Source: Bradyrhizobium sp. WSM1417
GTDB taxonomy: Bacteria; Pseudomonadota; Alphaproteobacteria; Rhizobiales; Xanthobacteraceae
Assembly (NCBI RefSeq): GCF_000515415.1
Contig: NZ_KI911783.1
Span: 5,443,831-5,507,830, forward strand
Reading direction: 5' to 3'
DNA: 64,000 nucleotides
A program made the position numbers and the translations under genes. The first letter of the stretch is position 1. Every line of letters begins with the position of its first letter. Of the stretch, positions 8,207-16,743 are shown piece after piece. The notes below the pieces were generated by a model that searched no databases, was not told the origin of the DNA, and worked only from the letters and a program-made list of their open reading frames with translations.

Positions 8207-8659
8207 ATGCCTTCAGACAACAGGATTTGGAAGGCAGTTGTTGCAGGATTGTGCGGAAGCATCGCGCATTCGCTGCTGATGTACTTCAAGTCTTGGGTTG
8301 GACTGCTTCCATCATTCCAGCCCTACGAAAGCTTCCAGACGACGCTGAGCCATGTGACCGGCACGGCAATCCATCCAGTGGTGCCGTGGCTACTTTCATT
8401 CCTGAATGGCTCAACCTTCGTCAGTCTCGCCTTTGGACATCTCTATCGATGGCTGCCAGGCAATATCGGAGCGATCAAAGGACTGGCATACGGCGTGCTC
8501 GGATGGGCGACCATGGGGTTGGTGTTCTTTCCCATGATTGGGCTTGGATTGTTCGGAGTGCAGGCTGGACTTGGCATTTCGCCAGCACTGTTCTCGCTGG
8601 CGATGCTCCTGACTTACAGCGTAATCCTGGGCATCGTTTACGACGCACTCAATTCCTGA
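8207..8659 (+). CDS. Small integral membrane protein (DUF6789-like)
   Basis: The 150-residue protein starts MPSDNRIWKAVVAGLCGSIA and has four probable membrane helices. The arrangement, with a polar loop WVGLLPSFQPYESF and the C-terminal GVQAGLGISPALFSLAMLL, resembles DUF6789 proteins, which have no assigned function. The frame is open further upstream, but ATG 8207 gives the shortest form with a sensible first helix. The stop is 25 bases before the arsA start, so the two are probably co-transcribed. Confidence 0.6.
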   Translation: MPSDNRIWKAVVAGLCGSIAHSLLMYFKSWVGLLPSFQPYESFQTTLSHVTGTAIHPVVPWLLSFLNGSTFVSLAFGHLYRWLPGNIGAIKGLAYGVLGWATMGLVFFPMIGLGLFGVQAGLGISPALFSLAMLLTYSVILGIVYDALNS

Positions 8660-8684
8660 CTTGTTCGAATATGAGACCAGGCAT

Positions 8685-10469
8685 ATGACCGCTCCGGCCG
8701 CAGGACAGCCTATGATGCCACAATTTCGCGCGCTGACCGCCCCAACCCCATATCTGTTTTTCACCGGAAAAGGCGGAGTCGGCAAAACCTCTCTTGCGTG
8801 CGCCACGGCCGTTGGCCTCGCGGACCGTGGACTGCGTGTTCTCATCGTCAGCACCGATCCTGCGTCGAACCTCGACGAGATGCTCCAAGTCACTTTGGCC
8901 GATCGCCCTACGCCGGTGCCTGACGTGACCGGACTTTCGGCAATGAATATTGACCCCGAAGCCGCTGCCGAGAGTTATCGCAAGAGAGTGCTTGAACAGC
9001 TTGGACCCGAGGTTACGGCTGGAGAGCGATCGACTGTGCGCGAGCAGCTCTCCGGCGCCTGCACCACCGAAATAGCCGCCTTTGACGAATTCGTCGGACT
9101 GCTGGACGGCGATGTAGCAGGGTTCGATCATATCATATTCGATACCGCTCCGACCGGCCACACGCTACGGCTCCTTAGCCTGCCAAAGGCATGGACCGGC
9201 TTTCTCAAGGACAACGAGCGGGGCGCGTCCTGTCTCGGCCCGCATTCGGGTCTGAAGATCCAGGAGGACCGCTTTCGCAGGGCGCTTCAGGCCCTGGGTG
9301 ATTCCAAGCAGACCACAATCATTTTGGTTACCCGCGCCGATCAGGGGGCGATCCGTGAGGCGGCCAGAACATCGGGCGAACTTGATGCGCTTAATCTCTC
9401 GAACCAGATTCTCGTGGTGAACGGGCGCTTCCACGCAACTGACCCCAATGATGTCGTCGCAGCTGCCCTAGAGCGAGATCAGGACGAGGCGCTTGCCGCC
9501 ATGCCCGCGTCGCTCAAGAAGCTGTCGCGAGACGAAATTCCTTTGCTTGGCTTCGATATCGTCGGCGTGACGGCCCTGAGGGCGCTCCTTTCGCCCTCCA
9601 ATCCACCATCGGTTTTATCCAGCGAGTCAAATGCAGAACCGGTCGACCTGCCGGGCCTGGACCGGTTGGTCGATGACATCGCGCAGGGCAAGCGCGGCCT
9701 CATCATGGTCATGGGCAAGGGCGGCGTCGGAAAGACGACGATCGCTGCCGCCATCGCCGTGGGGTTGGCGAAGCGGGGTCATGCCGTCCATCTCAGCACG
9801 ACCGACCCCGCAGCTCACGTCAGTTTCGTCGTCGATGGCGTCATGCCAGGTCTGACCGTCGACCGGATCGACCCCCGGGTCGAGACGGAGCGGTATGTCG
9901 CGAAAATACTGGCGAGCCGTGGCCGTGACCTCGACGCGCAGGGTAAGGCTCTTCTGCTGGAGGATCTTGCTTCGCCGTGTACCGAGGAGGTCGCTGTTTT
10001 CCATGCCTTCTCGCATGTCGTTGCGGAGGCCCGGAGTGCCTTCGTGGTGCTCGATACTGCACCGACGGGCCACACACTCCTTCTGCTCGACGCGACCGGC
10101 GCCTATCACCGCCAAATGACAAGCCAACTTGCACCGACCGGTGCGGGACGCATCGTTACCCCGCTGATGAGGCTCCAGGATCCGACCCACACAAAGGTGA
10201 TCCTAGTGACGCTGCCGGAGACGACGCCGGTCTCCGAGGCCGCTTCCCTTCAGGATGACTTACGGCGTGCCGGCGTCGAACCGTATGGCTGGGTCATCAA
10301 CAAGAGCCTCACCGTCTCGGGCACCCGCGATCCTCTGCTGCGCCTTCGGCTCGACAAGGAGCAGACGCAGATAGCTCGCGTTCAGAGCGGGCTCGCAAAA
10401 CGCGCCTTTATCATCGGCTGGCGAGCAAAGCCGCCAACCGGTGTGGAACAGCTTCGTGCTCTAACATGA
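8685..10469 (+). CDS. arsA: Two-domain ArsA-family ATPase
   Basis: The 594-residue protein contains two fused ATPase halves, each with a P-loop (FFTGKGGVGKTSL near 26-37; MVMGKGGVGKTTI near 344-356) and a switch motif DTAPTGHTL. ArsA energises the ArsB arsenite/antimonite efflux pump at the inner membrane. The three cysteines that bind metalloid in the plasmid R773 enzyme (113, 172, 422) have counterparts here at 126 (LSGACTTEI), 183 (ASCLGPHSGL) and 432 (SPCTEEVAVF), so metalloid control is likely kept. No arsB, arsD, arsR or arsC is in the window. The start is uncertain: TTG 8661, ATG 8685 and ATG 8712 are in frame. Confidence 0.9.
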   Translation: MTAPAAGQPMMPQFRALTAPTPYLFFTGKGGVGKTSLACATAVGLADRGLRVLIVSTDPASNLDEMLQVTLADRPTPVPDVTGLSAMNIDPEAAAESYRKRVLEQLGPEVTAGERSTVREQLSGACTTEIAAFDEFVGLLDGDVAGFDHIIFDTAPTGHTLRLLSLPKAWTGFLKDNERGASCLGPHSGLKIQEDRFRRALQALGDSKQTTIILVTRADQGAIREAARTSGELDALNLSNQILVVNGRFHATDPNDVVAAALERDQDEALAAMPASLKKLSRDEIPLLGFDIVGVTALRALLSPSNPPSVLSSESNAEPVDLPGLDRLVDDIAQGKRGLIMVMGKGGVGKTTIAAAIAVGLAKRGHAVHLSTTDPAAHVSFVVDGVMPGLTVDRIDPRVETERYVAKILASRGRDLDAQGKALLLEDLASPCTEEVAVFHAFSHVVAEARSAFVVLDTAPTGHTLLLLDATGAYHRQMTSQLAPTGAGRIVTPLMRLQDPTHTKVILVTLPETTPVSEAASLQDDLRRAGVEPYGWVINKSLTVSGTRDPLLRLRLDKEQTQIARVQSGLAKRAFIIGWRAKPPTGVEQLRALT

Positions 10470-10513
10470 ACATTGCGAAGGCTCAGAAAGCCGGCACCTA
10501 TGAGCCCCTCCCC

Positions 10514-11752
10514 CTACGCTGTGCGCAATATCGGCGCCGGCGGCTGCGACGGCCGGATCAGCGCAAACGCGATCTGAATGATGCCGCCGGCCAATCCCAG
10601 CGCCACGCCGATGCGCCAGGCCATGGTGTAGGAGCCGAGCGCGTCGTAGAGCACCCCTCCTCCGTAGGCGCCGAGGAAGCTGCCGATCTGGTGGCTCATG
10701 AAGGCGAGGCCCTGGATCATCGCCTGCCAGCGCAGGCCGAACATTTCGGCGACGGCGCCCGCGACCAGCGGGCCGACACCCATCCACAAGAAGCCCATGA
10801 TCGCCCCGAACAGCAAGGTCGAGGCAGGCGTCGCCGGCAACATGAAGTACCAGGCCAGCGCGAGTGAGCGGAAGATGTAGATTCCGCCGAGCAGCGCGAG
10901 CTTGTTCCAGCGCTGACCGGCCCAGCCGAAGAACAGCGAGCCGAGCACGTTGAAGCCGCCAATCATGCCGAGCGTCTGCGCGCTCAGCATCGGATCGAGG
11001 CCGCAGATCGCGAGATAGGACGGCAGATGCGTCGTGAGGAACACGAGCTGCATGCCGCAGACGAGATAAGCGCAGGTCATGACCACGAACGACCCGTTGC
11101 CGAACGCGGTCTTCGCCGCGATCAGGGCCGTGGCATCGACGATCTCATCACTCGCGGGCTTCGGCAGCGGGACCGCGTCGACGCGCCCGGCATACCAGGC
11201 CGCCGGGATCATCAGCACCGACATCACGACGAAGCCGGCGAGCCCGACGCGCCAGCCAAAGCCCTCGTTGAGCATCTGCCCGATCGGCGCCGACAGCAGC
11301 GCGCCGAGCGAGCCGGCACCGGAGACGATGCCGAGCACGGTCGAGCGCACCGTTGGGGGCACCGCGCGCGCCGCCACCGACATCGCGATCGCGGCCGCGG
11401 TGCAGGCGAGCGAGGTGCCGATCAGCACACCGGCGCCGATCATGATGGCGACGAGACCGTTCGCGGTTGCCATCAGCACCAGGCCCGCGATGTACATGAA
11501 CGAGCCTGCGATCATGATGGGACGGAAGCCGTAGCGCGTGGTCATCGCGCCGGCGAGCGGCTGGAGAAAGCCCCAAGCGAGGTTCTGCATGGCCAGCGCC
11601 AGCGTGAAGTCGGAGATCGACAGATGGATGTCGTGGGTCAGCGGCTGCATGAAGATGCCGAGGCTCTGCCGCAGCCCCATGCTCAGCGTCAGCATGATCG
11701 AGGCGCCGATCAGGATGGGCAATGTCGGGCGCAGGACCTGCAACAGGGGCAT
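10514..11752 (-). CDS. Major facilitator superfamily transporter
   Basis: The 412-residue, 12-helix MFS protein is probably a drug or metabolite exporter of the inner membrane. It starts MPLLQVLRPTLPILIGASIM after a good ribosome site (AAGGGAGAACAAA). Typical features are the loop WGFLQPLAGAMTTRYGFRP between helices 2 and 3 and the duplicated six-helix halves. It is transcribed divergently from a TetR-family gene with a palindrome between them, so local repression is likely. Its last 61 and 385 bases recur as fragments at 2415-2475 and 6945-7328. The substrate is unknown. Confidence 0.85.
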   Translation of the reverse strand: MPLLQVLRPTLPILIGASIMLTLSMGLRQSLGIFMQPLTHDIHLSISDFTLALAMQNLAWGFLQPLAGAMTTRYGFRPIMIAGSFMYIAGLVLMATANGLVAIMIGAGVLIGTSLACTAAAIAMSVAARAVPPTVRSTVLGIVSGAGSLGALLSAPIGQMLNEGFGWRVGLAGFVVMSVLMIPAAWYAGRVDAVPLPKPASDEIVDATALIAAKTAFGNGSFVVMTCAYLVCGMQLVFLTTHLPSYLAICGLDPMLSAQTLGMIGGFNVLGSLFFGWAGQRWNKLALLGGIYIFRSLALAWYFMLPATPASTLLFGAIMGFLWMGVGPLVAGAVAEMFGLRWQAMIQGLAFMSHQIGSFLGAYGGGVLYDALGSYTMAWRIGVALGLAGGIIQIAFALIRPSQPPAPILRTA

Positions 11753-11813
11753 TTTGTTCTCCCTTATCGGCGCGGCGCGCGCGCCGTGGTCTGCAATATC
11801 AGTTGATTTTGGT

Positions 11814-11829
11814 TACACAGACCTGTGTA
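11814..11829. promoter_or_regulatory. Probable TetR-family operator
   Basis: The perfect palindrome TACACAG-AC-CTGTGTA lies between the divergent MFS and TetR genes, about 53 bases from the TetR start and 62 from the MFS start. Size, symmetry and placement fit an autoregulatory TetR operator. Confidence 0.65.
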
Positions 11830-11881
11830 CTTAGGCTATGGTTAGCGTGCACTGTCAAGCGAACAGGACATTCACCGCCGC

Positions 11882-12490
11882 ATGGCTCCCCCGCCCGCCC
11901 CACAGACGATGAAAGAGCGGATCCTCGAGACCGCCGACAAGTTGTTCTATCTGCAGGGCATTCGCGCCATCGGTGTCGACACCATCGCGGCCGAGATCGG
12001 CATCTCCAAACGCACGCTCTACAACCACTTCCCCTCCAAGGACGCGCTGATCGCGGCCTATCTGGAGCGCCGCTTCGTGCAGCCACGCCCCTCGGACAAG
12101 CCCGCGGCCGAGCAGATCCTCGCAACATTCGATTCGCTGGAACGCCGCTTCGCCGCAAAAGATTTTCGCGGCTGTCCGTTCGTGAATGCGGTCGCCGAGC
12201 TTGGCCCGGCGGATCGCGCCGTGAAGAAGATCGCCATCGCCTTCAAGGAAAGCCGCCGCATCTGGTTTCGCGACCGCCTCAACGATCTCGGCGTTGCGAA
12301 CGCGGAAGCGCTCGCAACGCAGCTCGTGCTGCTGGTCGACGGCTCGATCGCGCAGGACCTCGTCCGCGACGATCCCGCAATGGCCCGCGCCGCGAAGGAC
12401 GCGGCGACGGTGTTACTCCGGAATGCGGGGGTGGATGTGGGAGATGAGGCTGCGGTGAAGTCAGGCAAGCGGCCGGCCCGGCATCCCTGA
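11882..12490 (+). CDS. TetR/AcrR-family transcriptional regulator
   Basis: The 202-residue protein has an N-terminal TetR DNA-binding domain (MKERILETADKLFYLQGIRA, then GVDTIAAEIGISKRTLYNHF, the helix-turn-helix) and a C-terminal ligand-binding domain containing DFRGCPFVNAVAELG. That segment is typical of the TetR_C_16/YxaF-like group. It probably represses the divergent MFS gene through the palindrome at 11814-11829 and releases it on ligand binding. The ATG at 11882 gives the standard N-terminus; no strong ribosome site precedes it. Confidence 0.85.
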   Translation: MAPPPAPQTMKERILETADKLFYLQGIRAIGVDTIAAEIGISKRTLYNHFPSKDALIAAYLERRFVQPRPSDKPAAEQILATFDSLERRFAAKDFRGCPFVNAVAELGPADRAVKKIAIAFKESRRIWFRDRLNDLGVANAEALATQLVLLVDGSIAQDLVRDDPAMARAAKDAATVLLRNAGVDVGDEAAVKSGKRPARHP

Positions 12491-12715
12491 CGCAGCTGAA
12501 GGGTCAACCCGATCCGCTCGCCGCAAGAAGGCGGATCGGAGAGCACGCACCGCAGTCTCCACCCCAGTTTGCCATGCTTCACCTTCGACCTCTCCAAGAG
12601 AGCGCGCCGATATCCCTGAGGGAGTGCACGCGGCGCAGGTTTCCGTGCGGGAACTTTTGTGCACTTTTACACTTATCTGTACTGCCGCGATGGTGCGCGA
12701 CAGAGGGTGGGGCCA

Positions 12716-13108
12716 GTGCAAGATAGCCAATTGTTGCTAGTCCTCATTGTAGAGGACGAAGCTCTCATCCAAGAGATGGTGGGCGAGGCCCTCGTAGACG
12801 GTGGATTTCAGACCGAGATTGTTTCATCAGGCGAGGACGCGGTTGCCCTGCTGAAAGGCGACCCTACCAAATACCGCGCGTTGCTCACCGATGTTCATTT
12901 GGCCGGTAAGCTCACCGGCTGGGACGTTGCAAAGCAAGCCCGAGAGATCAATCCAGAGATGCCGGTGGTCTATATGACCGGCGCTGGAGCCGATCAGTGG
13001 CCCTCTCACGGCGTGCCCAATAGCGTTCTGCTGAGCAAGCCCTTCGCGCCCGCCCAGGTCGTTACGGCAGTATCGCAGCTGCTCAACCAAGTCCCACCTT
13101 CGCATTGA
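12716..13108 (+). CDS. Single-domain response regulator
   Basis: The 130-residue protein is a stand-alone receiver domain: acidic pair VLIVEDEALI, phosphoacceptor Asp in ALLTDVHLAG, Thr in VVYMTGAGA and Lys in VLLSKPFAP. There is no output domain. Such proteins relay phosphate or act on other proteins; the partner kinase is not nearby. The start is taken as GTG 12716 because AGAGGGTGGGG lies just upstream, and the in-frame upstream extension is unlike a receiver domain. Confidence 0.8.
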   Translation: MQDSQLLLVLIVEDEALIQEMVGEALVDGGFQTEIVSSGEDAVALLKGDPTKYRALLTDVHLAGKLTGWDVAKQAREINPEMPVVYMTGAGADQWPSHGVPNSVLLSKPFAPAQVVTAVSQLLNQVPPSH

Positions 13109-13155
13109 TCTGGTCTTGATCAAAGTCGCCTGCCGAGGGACAGCTGGTGTGACGC

Positions 13156-13294
13156 ATGAGCGATGATCCACCGACGCCCAAGCCAGAAGTGAAGCTCGGC
13201 GAGAGGGATGAGAACCCGGCGGTGCATCATCGAAGAGTATGCCGCGAACGTCCGCGAATTGATCAGGAAGCTCCGCTACAAGCTGAACTCCTGA
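13156..13294 (+). pseudogene. Small conserved protein, frameshifted
   Basis: The first frame gives MSDDPPTPKPEVKLGERDEN. A second frame gives IIEEYAANVRELIRKLRYKL and a stop at 13292-13294, a C-terminus I associate with a short rhizobial hypothetical family in which ERDEN is followed shortly by IIEEYA. Removing one G within CCCGGCGG (13216-13222) joins them as ERDENPRCIIEEYA. The unrepaired frame would run on to 13338 with unlikely sequence. It is either a broken gene or a base-call error. The function is unknown. Confidence 0.6.
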
Positions 13295-13362
13295 AGCGAG
13301 TGGAGGAAAAGGAACCATCGTCATTTCGGCGTAGTTGATCTTCTTTACACCCGGAGAAGGTC

Positions 13363-13962
13363 ATGAATCGAAAATCGCTTCTTCTTACAGCCGCACTGTC
13401 CTTCGCTGTTGCCGCGCCCGTCCTCGCACAAGGCGGCGGAGGAGGTGGTGGTGGTGCCGGTGGAGGCGCGGGTGGCGGGGCCGCGAGCGGCGGCGCGTCC
13501 GGATCATCCGCGAGCTCAGGTGCAGGCACTGGCACGTCTGGCGCCGCCAATGGAGGCCCCTCGGCGCCATCCGGCATGGGCACAAACGGAACCTCAACCG
13601 GCGCTCACACGAACAACTCTCCAACCAATCCGAACGTTCAGCCCCCGACGCCGAACGGGAATACCGCGAGCACACCGGCCGCACCGGCCAGCTCGGGCAC
13701 GAGCGGCACCGCGTCCGGGTCGACACAGACGGGTACGCCAAACGGGACCGACAGGTCCGGCATCACGGCAACCAACGGTGCCAACAGCGACAACAGGGGC
13801 CAGATGAGCCCCGCGGAGCAAGCAAGAACCGGAGTCAAGACGCTTCCGCAAGATCAAACTCCAGGAGCGGTCAGTGCGCCCGGCGTTGGCGTCGGTCATG
13901 CGGCGAACGGCTTGCCGATCGGCACGCCTGGTTCGGGGACCAGCAACGTCGATCAGAAGTAA
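13363..13962 (+). CDS. Secreted Gly/Ser/Thr-rich low-complexity protein
   Basis: The 199-residue protein has a clear signal peptide (MNRKSLLLTAALSFAVAAPV, cleavage near VLAQ) and a mature part made almost wholly of Gly, Ser, Ala, Thr, Asn and Pro. An N-terminal run of eight glycines is followed by GAGGGAGGGAASGGASG. No cysteine or folded domain is visible. The start has a strong ribosome site (GGAGAAGG). It is probably an intrinsically disordered envelope or matrix protein. The role is unknown. A good terminator follows. Confidence 0.75.
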   Translation: MNRKSLLLTAALSFAVAAPVLAQGGGGGGGGAGGGAGGGAASGGASGSSASSGAGTGTSGAANGGPSAPSGMGTNGTSTGAHTNNSPTNPNVQPPTPNGNTASTPAAPASSGTSGTASGSTQTGTPNGTDRSGITATNGANSDNRGQMSPAEQARTGVKTLPQDQTPGAVSAPGVGVGHAANGLPIGTPGSGTSNVDQK

Positions 13963-13985
13963 CGCGGACTTGCGCCGTCTCCATT

Positions 13986-14009
13986 GGGCCCGCCACGGCG
14001 GGCCTTTTC
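13986..14009 (+). terminator. Rho-independent terminator
   Basis: The stem GGCCCGCC-AC-GGCGGGCC is followed by TTTTCC, 24 bases after the stop of the Gly-rich gene. Confidence 0.8.
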
Positions 14010-14120
14010 CGTGACGTCCCGAAGGGAGTGGACGAGGCCTAGGGCTGCGAGAGCGAGAAACGGGTAAACTTGGCATCAGGCGACCCTGCCGATACACTGG
14101 TTTCTTTTTGGGGCGTGCCC

Positions 14121-14492
14121 ATGATTAGATTTTCCTCATTGCTATCATTTTCATTTCTGATCATCTGCACCCCGGCCGCGGCTGACGAGATGAAGATCCA
14201 ATTCACGTTTGGACCTCCGCGGCCCTGCACCACCGTCTTTCCAAATCCCGAAATCAAGATGAAAAGTGTTCCGCCTGGCACGCGCACGATCGTCGTCAAG
14301 TTTCGCAGAGAGAAGAACTACGAGATGGGCGGCCAGGAGATTCCATTTCCCTCAGACAACATCGTGAAGCCGGAGAGCTTACGAACCTGGGGCCCCTGCA
14401 ATTCCGGCCTGTACACTTACGAAATCATCGCGAAGTCCAGCACGGGCGCGGCCCTGGCCAAGGCAGAATGGTCGGAGCCGTATCCTCCCTGA
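14121..14492 (+). CDS. Small secreted protein, possibly PEBP-like
   Basis: The 123-residue protein has a signal peptide (MIRFSSLLSFSFLIICTPAA, cleavage near AAADE). The mature part includes FTFGPPRPCTTVFPNPEIKM, a segment VPPGTRTIVVKF, a GGQEIPFPSDN turn and GPCNSGLYTYEI. The order resembles short phosphatidylethanolamine-binding (YbhB/RKIP-like) proteins (SPEI...VPxGT...HGG...GPCP...HxY), but the DPD and HxW ligand motifs are altered, so ligand binding is doubtful. Two cysteines could form a disulfide. It stands alone. Confidence 0.6.
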   Translation: MIRFSSLLSFSFLIICTPAAADEMKIQFTFGPPRPCTTVFPNPEIKMKSVPPGTRTIVVKFRREKNYEMGGQEIPFPSDNIVKPESLRTWGPCNSGLYTYEIIAKSSTGAALAKAEWSEPYPP

Positions 14493-14737
14493 CTTGAAAG
14501 GTGGGCGCCGGCTGGTCCGCCGTGGCGTGCCGCTCCTCGCCTGCGCGATGACAGCGGAGTTCGTGGGATGTTCGGGAGGCTAGCAGGATGCTCCTGTTTT
14601 GCCCGACGAGTCAAACGGCGTTGCTGTCTGCATCAACCCGTTTTGCGGCTGACGTAAGCCATTGATCCGACTAGCGTCGGCTACTGTGCATGGGGTTGTT
14701 TTCGCGCTTTTTTTTGCGCCGGCCTGTGCGAGCGGCC

Positions 14738-16111
14738 TCACGCTGCGTGCGAGACCACGCGATTGCGGCCGTCGTGCTTGGCGCGATACAGCGCGGTGTC
14801 GGCGCGCTTGAGGACGTCGCCAACCGCCTCGCCCTTCTGCTCCAGCGTGGTCAGGCCGATCGAGATCGTGACCTCGATGCGCTTGGTGCCCTTGTGGATC
14901 GCAAAGGGCTCGCCGGCGATCGACCGGCGCAGGCGCTCGGCGACCATGCCGGCGACGTGGAGATCAGTCTCCGGCATCACGATGACGAACTCCTCGCCGC
15001 CGTAGCGACAGGCAAGGTCGATGCCGCGGATCGACTTGCGCACCCGCACGGCGAATTCGCGCAGCACGTCGTCGCCGGCGTCGTGGCCGTAATTGTCGTT
15101 GATCGATTTGAAGTAGTCGATGTCCAGGATCATCAGCGCCAGCGGCTTGCCGCGGGTCGCGGCCTGCTCGGCCAGCGTTGCGAGATGGCTCTCCATGTAG
15201 CGGCGATTGTGCAGCCCGGTGAGCGCGTCCGTGATCGCCATCTCGATCGAGTTCTGCACGTTGTCGCGCAAATGGTCGGTGTAGCGGCGGCGGCGGATCT
15301 GGGTGCGGGCACGCGCCAGCAGCTCGATCTTGTCGATGGGACGCAGCAGATAGTCGTTGACGCCGATCTCAAGCCCACGCAGCAGCCGCGTCGCGTTCTC
15401 GGGGTCGGCGATCGCCAGGATCGGCACATGCCGCGTGCGCTCCAGCGAGCGCGCCTGGCTGCACAGCCGAAGGCCGTCGAAATTGTTGAGATCGAGCGAG
15501 ACGATCAGCAGATCGTAATTGCCCTCGGCGGCGTGGAACAGCGCCTCCGTCGGGTTCGGCTCGACGTCGATGGTGTGCTCGGCGGCGAGGATCGTCGCCA
15601 GCCGCTCATACGAGGACTGGCGGTCGTCGACCAGCAGGATGCGGCCGCCCTTGCCGGTGTCGGAGATTGCACTGCGCTCGGGCGCCTGCATGCCGATCTC
15701 GAGCGAGGTGATGGCGCGCATGCGCAGCTCGTCGGTCATCATCTTCAGCCGCGTCAGCGAGCGCACGCGCGCGATCAGCACGACGTCGGAGACGGGCTTT
15801 GTCAGGAAATCGTCGGCGCCGGCTTCCAGCCCGCGGTTGCGGTCGGACGGGCTGTCGAGCGCGGTGACCATCACGACGGGAATGTGATGCGTGGCCGGAT
15901 CGGTCTTGAGGCGGCGGCAGACCTCGAAACCGTCCATGTCCGGCATCATGACGTCGAGCAGGATGATGTCGCATTCGGCGCGGGCGCAGATCGCCAGCGC
16001 CTCGGTGCCGTTCGCGGCAGTCATCACGTCGAAATATTCGGCGGACAGGCGGGCTTCGAGCAGCTTGACGTTGGCAGGGACGTCATCGACGACGAGAATA
16101 CGCGCGGACAC
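14738..16111 (-). CDS. pleD: PleD-type diguanylate cyclase response regulator
   Basis: The 457-residue protein has the domain order receiver 1 (VVDDVPANVK; Asp in ILLDVMMPDMDGF; Lys in FLTKPVSD), a degenerate receiver 2 (ILLVDDRQSSYER) and a GGDEF domain with active-site RYGGEEFVIVMPE. An RxxD inhibitory site (RGID) lies five residues before GGEEF, so product inhibition by c-di-GMP is expected. PleD makes c-di-GMP on phosphorylation and controls the motile-to-sessile transition and polar development in alphaproteobacteria. It starts with GTG at 16109-16111 after AGGAAG, 14 bases downstream of divK, in one operon. Confidence 0.95.
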   Translation of the reverse strand: MSARILVVDDVPANVKLLEARLSAEYFDVMTAANGTEALAICARAECDIILLDVMMPDMDGFEVCRRLKTDPATHHIPVVMVTALDSPSDRNRGLEAGADDFLTKPVSDVVLIARVRSLTRLKMMTDELRMRAITSLEIGMQAPERSAISDTGKGGRILLVDDRQSSYERLATILAAEHTIDVEPNPTEALFHAAEGNYDLLIVSLDLNNFDGLRLCSQARSLERTRHVPILAIADPENATRLLRGLEIGVNDYLLRPIDKIELLARARTQIRRRRYTDHLRDNVQNSIEMAITDALTGLHNRRYMESHLATLAEQAATRGKPLALMILDIDYFKSINDNYGHDAGDDVLREFAVRVRKSIRGIDLACRYGGEEFVIVMPETDLHVAGMVAERLRRSIAGEPFAIHKGTKRIEVTISIGLTTLEQKGEAVGDVLKRADTALYRAKHDGRNRVVSHAA

Positions 16112-16125
16112 TGTGAACTCACTTC

Positions 16126-16491
16126 CTATCCGATGAAACGTCGGACCGTCTCAATGAATTTGCCGACCGAGATCGGCTTGGACAAATAGGCCTCGCAGCC
16201 GCCCTCGCGGATGCGCTCTTCGTCGCCCTTCATCGCGAACGCCGTGACGGCGACGACGGGAATATTGCGCAGCTCCGGATCGTCCTTGATCCAGCGCGTC
16301 ACCTCCAGGCCCGAGACCTGCGGCAATTGGATATCCATCAGCACGAGGTCGGGCCGCATCTTGCGAACGAGGTCGAGCGCCTCGTAGCCGTTGCTGGTGC
16401 CGGTGGTCTGATAGCCGTGCGCCTCCAACAGGTCGCGGAAGAGCTTCATGTTGAGCTCGTTGTCTTCCACGATCAGGACGGTCTTAGCCAT
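16126..16491 (-). CDS. divK: DivK cell-cycle response regulator
   Basis: The 121-residue single receiver domain is close to Caulobacter Div[21 protein letters not shown], phosphoacceptor Asp in [16 protein letters not shown], Thr in [14 protein letters not shown] and Lys in [11 protein letters not shown]. DivK is phosphorylated by DivJ/PleC-type kinases and steers the CckA-ChpT-CtrA phosphorelay at the poles. It is the first gene of the divK-pleD pair, with a strong ribosome site (CAGGAGGGCGGG) before ATG 16491. Confidence 0.95.
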   Translation of the reverse strand: MAKTVLIVEDNELNMKLFRDLLEAHGYQTTGTSNGYEALDLVRKMRPDLVLMDIQLPQVSGLEVTRWIKDDPELRNIPVVAVTAFAMKGDEERIREGGCEAYLSKPISVGKFIETVRRFIG

Positions 16492-16743
16492 CCCGCCCTC
16501 CTGATTGGTCCGCAGACCGATGCATGTGACGCCTCAGGCGCCGGTCGCCGGCGCTTCGAAAACTGGATTCAAACTAGCCTCGAATTCGCTTGAGTTTCGT
16601 TAAACCCGAGGGCCGACTTTCTGCGATGTGGTTTCCAGTTGCTTGTCGGGGCCGCAAGACTTGGGCAAGAGACTTGGGAACGAGACTCGGGCATGGTGGC
16701 CCAAAGTAGACACCGAAAGTTAACGGAAAGGCAAACCGGCCAC

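Noticed and set aside
7454..10469. A full arsenic resistance operon around arsA
   Set aside because: No ArsB/Acr3, ArsC, ArsD or ArsR family gene could be recognised on either strand near arsA.
14690..16189. A 499-codon plus-strand frame opposite pleD
   Set aside because: Same cause: shadow of a GC-rich gene. The minus strand carries the receiver and GGEEF motifs.
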